This document shows, one piece after another, positions 34,230 to 44,677 of a DNA stretch of 45,705 bases. The position numbers were made by a program, and so were the translations under genes. The first letter of the stretch is position 1. Each line of letters starts with the position of its first letter. The notes beneath the pieces were generated by a model. It did not search any database, had not been told where the DNA came from, and saw only the letters and a program-made list of their open reading frames with translations. Origin of the DNA: Liolophura sinensis (Eukaryota > Mollusca > Polyplacophora > Chitonida > Chitonidae); contig NW_027018294.1 in the NCBI RefSeq assembly GCF_032854445.1, positions 1-45,705 of the forward strand, written 5' to 3'.

Positions 34230-35880
34230 ATGCGGAATTGGCCCAGGCATCGGCAGCTGTTTAAAAAATTGCAAATTTCCCTGGTTTCCATGGAGTAAGA
34301 GCCGTTGCTGGGCACGTGACTATGACATCAATGATCATTCAATTGTCGCTACAGCCAAAAGTATTGGTCGGAGAGCAACGCGGTTTGCACCATTCGATTT
34401 CTCGTGACAAAATACGTCGGATTAGCCTCTTACTAGCAGCACTGGAACAGTTTTTCCACTTTTGCATTTTTGCCTGGTCTTTTTGTTAATTGAAATCGGA
34501 TACACTGTACTATGCACAATCGAGACTGGTCGTTACGATATTCAACTTTTAACTATACGTTATGTGCCCTTCGGTAGCCCAGAAGACGTCAAATCTTTGG
34601 GCTAAGCCCATTTAACTCATCCAGCAATTGTCTTACTTTTAAGTCCAAGACAATTTCAATGTCTTTATCTACGTGTAGAAAAACCACACCATTCGTACAT
34701 AAAAAACACAATGTACTAGATACAGTCTGCTGTAAAAAGTACAACTGATCACTGAACCACATTTATAAGGTTCTAATAGATGCGGAATTGGGCCAGGCAT
34801 CGGCAGCTGTTTAAAAAATTGCAAATTTCCCTGGTTTCCATGGAGTAAGAGCCGTTGCTGGGCACGTGACTATGACATCAATGGTCATTCAATTGTCGCT
34901 ACAGCCAAAAGTATTGGTCGGAGAGCAACGCGGTTTGCACCATTCGATTTCTCGTGACAAAATACGTCGGATTAGCCTCTTACCAGCAGCACTGGAACAG
35001 TTTTTCCACTTTTGCATTTTTGCCCGGTCTTTTTGTTAATTTGAAATCGGATACAATCTACTATGTACCATCGCGACTGGTCATGGCTATATTCAACTTT
35101 TGACTATAAGTTATGTGCCCTTCTGTAGCGCAGAAGACGTCAAATCTTTGGGCTAAGCCCATTTAACTCACCCAGCAATTGTCTTACTTCTAAGTCCAAG
35201 ACAATCTCAATGTCTTTATCTACGTGTAGAAAAACCACAAAATTCGTACATAAAAAACACAATGTACTAGATACAGTCTGCTGTAAAAAGTACAACTGAT
35301 CACTGAACCACATCTATAAGGTTCTAATAGATGCGGAATTGGGCCAGGCATCGGCAGCTGTTTAAAAAATTTCAAATTTCCCTGGTTTCCATGGAGTAAG
35401 AGCCGTTGTGGGCACGTGACTATGACATCAATGATCATTCAATTGTCGCTACAGCCAAAAGTATTGGTCGGAGAGCAACGCGGTTTGCACCATTCGATTT
35501 CTCGTGACAAAATACGTCGGATTAGCCTCTTACCAGCAGCAACTGGAACAGTTTTTCCACTTTTGCATTTTTGCCTGGTCTTTTTGTTAATTGAAATCGG
35601 ATACACTGTACTATGCACAATCGCGACTGGTCGTTACTATATTCAACTTTTAACTATACGTTATGTGCCCTTCGGTAGCCCAGAGACGTCAAATCTTTGG
35701 GGCTAAGCCCATTTAACTCATCCAGCAATTGTCTTACTTTTCAGTCCAAGACAATGTCAATGTCTTTATCTACGTGTAGAAAAACCACACCATTTGTACA
35801 TAAAAAACACAAGGTACTAGATACAGTCTGCTGTAAAAAGTACAACTGATCACTGACCCACATCAATAAGGTTCTAAAAG
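34230..35880 (+). repeat. Higher-order repeat copy 4, first three monomers only
   Basis: Units at 34230, 34780 and 35331 match the first half of the hexamer. The second keeps CAATGGTCATT and GCCCGGTC but has CTCGTGACAAAA in place of CTCGTCACAAAA; the third has AAAATTTCAAA as in copy 3. Midway through the third unit indels begin (GTTGTGGGC near 35408, CAACTGG near 35541, CAGAGACGTC near 35682), and the following unit no longer fits the hexamer (A tail where B is expected). Confidence 0.88.
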
Positions 35881-38800
35881 ATGCGGAATTGGCCCAGGCA
35901 TCGGCAGCTGTTTAGAAAATTGCAAATTTCCCTGGTTTCCATGGAGTAAGAGCCGTTGCTGGGCACGTGACTATGACATCAATGATCATTTCAATTGTCG
36001 CTACAGCCAAAAGTATTGGTCGGAGAGCAACGCGGGTTTGCACCATTCGATTTCTCGTCACAAAATACGTCGGATTAGCCTCTTACCAGCAGCACTGGAA
36101 CAGTTTTTCCCACTTTTGCATTTTTGCTGGTCTTTTTGGTTAATTGAATTCGGATACACTGTACTATGCACAATCGCGACTGGTCGTTACTATATTCAAC
36201 TTTTAACTATACGTTATGTGCCCCTTCGGTAGCCCAGAAGACGTCAAATCTTTGGGCTAAGCCCATTTAACTCATCCAGCAATTGTCTTACTTTTCAGTC
36301 CAAGACCAATCTCAATGTCTTTATCTACGTGTAGAAAAACCACACCATTTGTACATAAAAAACACAAGGTACTAGATACAGTCTGCTGTAAAAGTACAAC
36401 TGATCACTGACCCACATCAATAAGGTTCTTAAAGATGCGGAATTGGCCCAGGGCATCGGCAGCTGTTTAGAAAATTGCAAATTTCCCTGGTTTCCATGGA
36501 GTAAGAGCCGTTGCTGGGCACGTGACTATGACATCAATGATCATTCAATTGTCGCTACAGCCAAAAGTATTGGTCGGAGAGCAACGCGGTTTGCACCATT
36601 CGATTTCTCGTCACAAAATACGTCGGATTAGCCTCTTACCAGCAGCACTGGAACAGTTTTTCACTTTTGCATTTTTGCCTGGTCTTTTTGTTAAATTGAA
36701 ATCGGATACAATCTACTATGTACCATCGCGACTGGTCATGGCTATATTCAACTTTTGACTATAAGTTATGTGCCCTTCTGTAGCCCAGAAGACGTCAAAT
36801 CTTTGGGCTAAGCCCATTTAACTCACCCAGCAATTGTCTTACTTCTAAGTCCAAGACAATCTCAATGTCTTTATCTACGTGTAGAAAAACCACAAAATTC
36901 GTACATAAAAAACACAATGTACTAGATACAGTCTGCTGTAAAAGTACACTGATCACTGAACCACATCTATAAGGTTCTAATAGATGCGGATTGGGCCAGG
37001 CATCGGCAGCTGTTTAAAAAATTTCAAATTTCCCTGGTTTCCATGGAGTAAGAGCCGTTGCTGGGCACGTGACTATGACATCAATGATCATTCAATTGTC
37101 GCTACAGCCAAAAGTATTGGTCGGAGAGCAACGCGGTTTGCACCATTCGATTTCTCGTCACAAAATACGTCGGATTAGCCTCTTACCAGCAGCACTGGAA
37201 CAGTTTTTCCACTTTTGCATTTTTGCCTGGTCTTTTTGTTAATTGAAATCGGATACACTGTACTATGCACAATCGCGACTGGTCGTTACTATATTCAACT
37301 TTTAACTATACGTTATGTGCCCTTCGGTAGCCCAGAAGACGTCAAATCTTTGGGCTAAGCCCATTTAACTCATCCAGCAATTGTCTTCCTTTTCAGTCCA
37401 AGACAATGTCAATGTCTTTATCTACGTGTAGAAAAACCACACATTTGTACATAAAAAACACAAGGTACTAGATACAGTCTGCTGTAAAAAGTACAACTGA
37501 TCACTGACCCACATCAATAAGGTTCTAAAAGATGCGGAATTGGCCCAGGCATCGGCAGCTGTTTAAAAATTGCAAATTTCCCTGGTTTCCATGGAGTAAG
37601 AGCCGTTGATGGGCACGTGACTATGACATCAATGATCATTCAATTGTCGCTACAGCCAAAAGTATTGGTCGGAGAGCAACGCGGTTTGCACCATTCGATT
37701 TCTCGTCACAAAATACGTCGGATTAGCCTCTTACCAGCAGCACTGGAACAGTTTTTTTACTTTGGCATTTTTGCTGGTGTTTTTGTTAATTGAAATCGGA
37801 TACACTGTACTATGCACAATCGCGACTGGTCGTTACTATATTCAACTTTAACTATACGTTATGTGCCCTTCGGTAGCCCAGAAGACGTCAAATGTTTGGG
37901 CTAAGCCCATTTACTCATCCAGCAATTGTCTTACTTTTCAGTCCAAGACAATCTCAATGTCTTTATCTACGTGTAGAAAAACCACACCATTTGTACATAA
38001 AAAACACAAGGTACTAGATACAGTCTGCTGTAAAAAGTACAACTGATCACTGACCCAACATCAATAAGGTTCTTAAAGATGCGGAATTGGCCAGGCATCG
38101 GCAGCTGTTTAGAAAATTGCAAATTTCCCTGGTTTCCATGGAGTAAGAGCCGTTGCTGGGCACGTGACTATGACATCAATGAATCATTCAATTGTCGCTA
38201 CAGCCAAAAGTATTGGTCGGAGAGCAACGCGGTTTGCACCATTCGATTTCTCGTGACAAAATACGTCGGATTAGCCTCTTACCAGCAGCACTGGAACAGT
38301 TTTTCCACTTTTGCATTTTTGCCTGGTGTTTTTGTTAATTGAAATCGGATACACTGTACTATGCACAATCGCGACTGGTCGTTACTATATTCAACTTTTA
38401 AACTATACGTTATGTGCCCTTCGGTAGCCCAGAAGACGTCAAATCTTTGGGCTAAGCCCATTTAACTCATCAGCAATTGTCTTACTTTTAAGTCCAAGAC
38501 AATCTCAATGTCTTTATCTACGTGTAGAAAAACCACACCATTCGTACATAAAAAAAACAATGTACTAGATACAGTCTGCTGTAAAAAGTACAACTGATCA
38601 CTGAACCACATCTATAAGGTTCTAATAGATGCGGAATTGGCCAGGCATCGGCAGCTGTTTAAAAATGGCAAATTTCCCTGGTTTCCATGGAGTAAGAGCC
38701 GTTGCTGGGCACGTGACTATGACATCAATGATCATTCAATTGTTCCGCTACAGCCAAAAGTATTGGTCGGAGAGCAACGCGGTTTGCACCATTCGATTTC

Positions 38801-39120
38801 TCGTGACAAAATTCGTCGGATTAGCCTCTTACCAGCAGCACTGGAACAGTTTTCCACTTTTGCATTTTTTGCCTGGTCTTTTTGTAATTTGAAATCGGAT
38901 ACAATCTACTATGTACCATCGCGACTGGTCATGGCTATATTCAACTTTTGACTATAAGTTATGTGCCCTTCTGTAGCCCAGAAGACGTCAAATCTTTGGG
39001 CTAAGCCCATTTAACTCACCCAGCAATTGTCTTACTTCTAAGTCCAAGACAATCTCAATGTCTTTATCTACGTGTAGAAAAACCACACCATTCGTACATA
39101 AAAAAACACAAGGTACTAGA
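35400..39120. other. Indel-rich segment starting where the hexamer array ends
   Basis: After more than 30 kb of nearly indel-free units, small indels appear suddenly: GTTGTGGGC, GCAACTGG, TTTGGGGCTAAG, ATCATTTCAATT, GCGGGTTTG, TTTTTGCTGG, TTGGTTAATTGAATTC, TGCCCCTTC, AAGACCAATC, GTAAAAGTACACTG, CAGGGCATC, TTACTCATCC, GACCCAACATC, AATGAATCATT, CATCAGCAATTG, TTGTTCCGC. Unit spacing becomes 554, 549, 548, 547. Milder examples continue to the window end. A drop in read depth or an assembly join is likely. Confidence 0.75.
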
Positions 39121-39728
39121 TACAGTCTGCTGTAAAAAGTACAACTGATCACTGAACCACATCAATAAGGTTCTAATAGATGCGGAATTGGGCCAGGCAT
39201 CGGCAGCTGTTAAAAAATTTCAAATTTCCCTGGTTTCCATGGAGTAAGAGCCGTTGCTGGGCACGTGACTATGACATCAATGATCATTCAATTGTCGCTA
39301 CAGCCAAAAGTATTGGTCGGAGAGCAACGCGGTTTGCACCATTCGATTTCTCGTCACAAAATACGTCGGATTAGCCTCTTACCAGTAGCACTGGAACAGT
39401 TTTTCCACTTTTGCATTTTTGCCTGGTCTTTTTGTTAATTGAAATCGGCTACACTGTACTATGCACAATCGCGACTGGTCATTATTATATTCAACTTTTG
39501 ACTATATGTTATGTGCCCTTCGGTAGCCCAGAAGACGTCAAATCTTTGGGCTAAGCCCATTTAACTCATCCAGCAATTGTCTTACTTTTAAGTCCAAGAC
39601 AATCTCAATGTCTTTATCTACGTGTAGAAAAACCACACCATTTGTACATAAAAAACACAATGTACTAGATACAGTCTGCTGTAAAAAGTACAACTGATCA
39701 CTGACCCACATCAATAAGGTTCTAAAAG

Positions 39729-40278
39729 ATGCGGAATTGGCCCAGGCATCGGCAGCTGTTTAAAAAATTGCAAATTTCCCTGGTTTCCATGGAGTAAGAG
39801 CCGTTGCTGGGCACGTGACTATGACATCAATGATCATTCAATTGTCGCTACAGCCAAAAGTATTGGTCGGAGAGCAACGCGGTTTTCACCATTCGATTTT
39901 TCGTGACAAAATACGTCGGATTAGCCTCTTACCAGCAGCACTGGAACAGTTTTTCCACTTTTGCATTTTTGCCTGGTCTTTTTGTTAATTGAAATCGGAT
40001 ACACTGTACTATGCACAATCGCGACTGGTCGTTACTATATTCAACTTTTAACTATACGTTATGTGCCCTTCGGTAGCCCAGAAGACGTCAAATCTTTGGG
40101 CTAAGCCCATTTAACTCATCCAGCAATTGTCTTACTTTTCAGTCCAAGACAATCTCAATGTCTTTATCTACGTGTAGAAAAACCACACCATTTGTACATA
40201 AAAAACACAATGTACTAGATACAGTCTGCTGTAAAAAGTACAACTGATCACTGACCCACATCAATAAGGTTCTAAAAG
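39729..40278 (+). repeat. Monomer at site of one-unit deletion
   Basis: The head matches the unit at 12216, but the tail (CTTTTCAGTCC, ordinary TATCTACGTG) and the next unit (TTTAGAAAATTG, CCAGTAGCAC, CATTTATGCC) match the end of 12766 and the unit 13315. It therefore looks like a fusion of two neighbouring monomers with one unit lost. It has private changes GGTTTTCACC and GATTTTTCGTG near 39884-39904. Confidence 0.74.
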
Positions 40279-40829
40279 ATGCGGAATTGGCCCAGGCATC
40301 GGCAGCTGTTTAGAAAATTGCAAATTTCCCTGGTTTCCATGGAGTAAGAGCCGTTGCTGGGCACGTGACTATGACATCAATGATCATTCAATTGTCGCTA
40401 CAGCCAAAAGTATTGGTCGGAGAGCAACGCGGTTTGCACCATTCGATTTCTCGTCACAAAATACGTCGGATTAGCCTCTTACCAGTAGCACTGGAACAGT
40501 TTTTCCACTTTTGCATTTATGCCTGGTCTTTTTGTTAATTGAAATCGGATACACTGTACTATGCACAATCGCGACTGGTCGTTACTATATTCAACTTTTA
40601 ACTATACGTTATGTGCCCTTCGGTAGCCCAGAAGACGTCAAATCTTTGGGCTAAGCCCATTTAACTCATCCAGCAATTGTCTTACTTTTAAGTCCAAGAC
40701 CATCTCAATGTCTTTATCTACGTGTAGAAAAACCACACCATTCGTACATAAAAAAACACAATGTACTAGATACAGTCTGCTGTAAAAAGTACAACTGATC
40801 ACTGAACCACATCAATAAGGTTCTAAAAG

Positions 40830-41379
40830 ATGCGGAATTGGCCCAGGCATCGGCAGCTGTTTAAAAAATGGCAAATTTCCCTGGTTTCCATGGAGTAAGA
40901 GCCGTTGCTGGGCACGTGACTATGACATCAATGATCATTCAATTGTCGCTACAGCCAAAAGTATTGGTCGGAGAGCAACGCGGTTTGCACCATTCGATTT
41001 CTCGTCACAAAATACGTCGGATTAGCCTCTTACCAGCAGCACTGGAAACAGTTTTTCTACTTTTGCATTTTTGCCTGGTCTTTTTGTTAATTGAAATCGG
41101 ATACAATCTACTATGTACAATCGCGACTGGTCATTACTATATTCAACTTTTGACTATAAGTTATGTGCCCTTCGGTAGCCCAGAAGACGTCAAATCTTTG
41201 GGCTAAGCCCATTTAACTCACCAGCAATTGTCTTACTTTTAAGTCCAAGACAATCTCAATGTCTTTATCTACGTGTAGAAAAAACACACCATTCGTACAT
41301 AAAAAACACAATGTACTAGATACAGTCTGCTGTAAAAAGTACAACTGATCACTGAACCACATTTATAAGGTTCTGATAG
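40830..41379 (+). repeat. Patchwork A/B monomer, second copy
   Basis: The same alternation of A and B diagnostic sites as the unit at 13865: TTAATTGAAA, CAATCTACTATGTAC, CGGTAG, a B-like CTCACC(C)AGC with one C missing, CTTTTAAG. The head has AAAAAATGGCAAA. It also has an extra A in GGAAACAG and AAAAAACACACC near 41279, consistent with the lower quality of the right part. Confidence 0.76.
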
Positions 41380-42479
41380 ATGCGGAATTGGTCCAGGCAT
41401 CGGCAGCTTGTAAAAAATTGCATATTTCCCTGGTTTCCATGGAGTAAGAGCCGTTGCTGGGCACGTGACTATGACATCAATAATCATTCAATTGTCGCTA
41501 CAGCCAAAAGTATTGGTCGGAGAGGAATGCGGTTTGCACCATTCGATTTCTCGTCACAAAATACGTCGGATTAGCCTCTTACCAGCAGCACTGGAACAGT
41601 TTTTCCACTTTTGCATTTTTGCCCGGTCTTTTTGTTAATTGAAATCGGATACACTGTACTATGCACAATCGCGACTGGTCGTTACTATATTCAACTTTTA
41701 ACTATACGTTATGTGCCCTTCGGTAGCCCAGAAGACGTCAAATCTTTGGGCTAAGCCCATTTAACTCATCCAGCAATTGTCTTACTTTTCAGTCCAAGAC
41801 AATCTCAATGTCTTTATCTACGTGTAGAAAAACCACACCATTTGTACATAAAAAACACAAGGTACTAGGTACAGTCTGCTGTTAAAAGTACAACTGATCA
41901 CTGACCCACATCAATAAGGTTCTAAAAGATGCGGAATTGGCCCAGGCATCGGCAGCTGTTTAGAAAATTGCAAATTTCCCTGGTTTCCATGGAGTAAGAG
42001 CCGTTGCTGGGCACGTGACTATGACATCAATGATCATTCAATTGTCGCTACAGCCAAAAGTATTAGTCGGAGAGCAACGCGGTTTGCACCATTCGATTTC
42101 TCGTGACAAAATACGTCGGATTAGCCTCTTACCAGCAGCACTGGAACAGTTTTTCCACTTTTGCATTTTTGCCTGGTCTTTTTGTTAATTGAAATCGGAT
42201 ACACTGTACTATGCACAATCGCGACTGGTCGTTACTATATTCAACTTTTAACTATACGTTATGTGCCCTTCGGTAGTCCAGAAGACGTCAAATCTTTGGG
42301 CTAAGCCCATTTAACTCATCCAGCAATTGTCTTACTTTTCAGTCCCAAGACAATCTCAATGTCTTTATCTACGTGTAGAAAAACCACACCATTTGTACAT
42401 AAAAAACACAATGTACTAGATACAGTCTGCTGTAAAAAGTACAACTGATCACTGACCCACATCAATAAGGTTCTAATAG

Positions 42480-43030
42480 ATGCGGAATTGGGCCAGGCAT
42501 CGGCAGCTGTTTAAAAAATTGCATATTTCCCTGGTTTCCATGGAGTAAGAGCCGTTGCTGGGGCACGTGACTATGACATCAATGATCATTCAATTGTCGC
42601 TACAGCTAAAAGTATTAGTCGGAGAGCAACGCAGTTTGCACCATTCGATTTCTCGTCACAAAATACGTCGGATTAGCCTCTTACCAGCAGCACTGGAACA
42701 GTTTTTCCACTTTTGCATTTTTGCCTGGTCTTTTTGTTAATTGAAATCGGATACAATCTACTATGTACCATCGCGACTGGTCATGGCTATATTCAACTTT
42801 TGACTATAAGTTATGTGCCCTTCTGTAGCCCAGAAGACGTCAAATCTTTGGGCTAAGCCCATTTAACTCACCCAGCAATTGTCTTACTTCTAAGTCCAAG
42901 ACAATCTCAATGTCTTTATCTACGTGTAGAAAAACCACACCATTCGTACATAAAAAACACAAGGTACTAGATACAGTCTGCTGTAAAAAGTACAACTGAT
43001 CACTGAACCACATCTATAAGGTTCTAATAG
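42480..43030 (+). repeat. Mosaic monomer: marked B head with A/B switch
   Basis: The head has TTGCATATTTCCC, TATTAGTCGG and AACGCAG like the units at 2308, 6715 and 18265. The tail begins TTAATTGAAA (A) and then has CAATCTACTATGTACC, TCATGGCTATATTC, CTTCTGTAG, CACCCAGC, CTTCTAAG (B). The switch lies near 42740-42760. The 6715 unit, with the same kind of head, instead went to a full A tail. Confidence 0.76.
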
Positions 43031-44677
43031 ATGCGGAATTGGGCCAGGCATCGGCAGCTGTTAAAAAATTTCAAATTTCCCTGGTTTCCATGGAGTAAGA
43101 GCCGTTGCTGGGCACGTGACTATGACATCAATGATCATTCAATTGTCGCTACAGCCAAAAGTATTGGTCGGAGAGCAACGCGGTTTGCACCATTCGATTT
43201 CTCGTCACAAAATACGTCGGATTAGCCTCTTACCAGTAGCACTGGAACAGTTTTTCCACTTTTGCATTTTTGTTTGGTCTTTTTGTTAATTGAAATCGGC
43301 TACACTGTACTATGCACAATCGCGACTGGTCATTATTATATTCAACTTTTGACTATATGTTATGTGCCCTTCGGTAGCCCAGAAGACGTCAAACCTTTGG
43401 ACTAAGCCCATTTAACTCATCCAGCAATTGTCTTACTTTTAAGTCCAAGACAATCTCAATGTCTTTATCTACGTGTAGAAAAACCACACCATTTGTACAT
43501 AAAAAACACAATGTACTAGATACAGTCTGCTGTAAAAAGTTCAACTGATCACTGACCCACATCAATAAGGTTCTAAAAGATGCGGAATTGGCCCAGGCAT
43601 CGGCAGCTGTTTAAAAAATTGCAAATTTCCTGGTTTCCATGGAGTAAGAGCCGTTGCTGGGCACGTGACTATGACATCAATGATCATTCAATTGTCGCTA
43701 CAGCCAAAAGTATTGGTCGGAGAGCAACGCGGTTTGCACCATTCGATTTCTCGTGACAAAATACGTCGGATTAGCCTCTTACCAGCAGCACTGGAACAGT
43801 TTTTCCACTTTTGCATTTTTGCCTGGTCTTTTTGTTAATTGAAATCGGATACACTGTACTATGCACAATCGCGACTGGTCGTTACTATATTCAACTTTTA
43901 ACTATACGTTATGTGCCCTTCGGTAGCCCAGAAGACGTCAAATCTTTGGGCTAAGCCCATTTAACTCATCCAGCAATTGTCTTACTTCTAAGTCCAAGAC
44001 AATCTCAATGTCTTTATCTGCGTGTAGAAAAACCACACCATTTGTACATAAAAAACAGAAAGTACTAGATACAGTCTGCTGTAAAAAGTACAACTGATCA
44101 CTGACCCACATCAATAAGGTTCTAATAGATGCGGAATTTGGCCAGGCATCGGCAGCTGTTAAAAAATTGCATATTTCCCTGGTTTCCATGGAGTAAGAGC
44201 CGTTGCTGGGCACGTGACTATGACATCAATGATCATTCAATTGTCGCTACAGCCAAAAGTATTGGTCGGAGAGCAACGCGGTTTGCACCATTCGATTTCT
44301 CGTCACAAAATACGTCGGATTAGCCTCTTACCAGCAGCACTGGATCGGTTTTTCCACTTTTGCATTTTTGCCTGGTCTTTTTGTTAATTGAAATCGGATA
44401 CACTGTACTATGCACAATCGCGACTGGTCGTTACTATATTCAACTTTTAACTATACGTTATGTGCCCTTCGGTAGCCCAGAAGACGTCAAATCTTTGGGC
44501 TAAGCCCATTTAACTCATCCAGCAATTGTCTTACTTTTAAGTCCAAGACAATCTCAATGTCTTTATCTACGTGTAGAAAAACCACACCATTCGTACATAA
44601 AAAACACAATGTACTAGATACAGTCTGCTGTAAAAAGTACAACTGATCACTGACGCACATCAATAAGGTTTTAAAAG
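43031..44677 (+). repeat. Marked monomer trio, copy 2
   Basis: Units 43031, 43580 and 44129 repeat 11667, 12216 and 12766: CCAGTAGCAC with ATCGGCTACAC and ATTATATTC; CTTCTAAG with TATCTGCGTG; GGAATTTGGCC with CTGGATCGG. Differences are TTTTGTTTGGTC and AAACCTTTGGAC in the first, a missing C in TTTCCTGG in the second, and CAATGATCATT (not CAATAATCATT) in the third. Confidence 0.84.

Larger units (their letters stand above)
35881..44677 (+). repeat. Block IV: second copy of block II pattern
   Basis: Units at 36435-39729 match those at 8915-12216 in order (GGTTCTTAAAG with a B tail; CTATAAGG with CTTTTCAGTCC; GGTGTTTTT twice; AAAATGGCAAA with AAAATTCGTCGG; CCAGTAGCAC with ATCGGCTACAC). The offset settles at 27513 bp. 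Then one monomer is missing relative to block II: 40279 and 40830 match 13315 and 13865 at 26964-26965 bp. Further units (41380-42480) have no exact counterpart, and the marked trio returns at 43031. Confidence 0.84.

Noticed and set aside
24321-35880. CENP-B box
   Set aside because: I looked for the TTCG....A..CGGG core on both strands of the monomer; the closest stretch, around CATTCGATTTCTCGTGAC, lacks the required A and CGGG.
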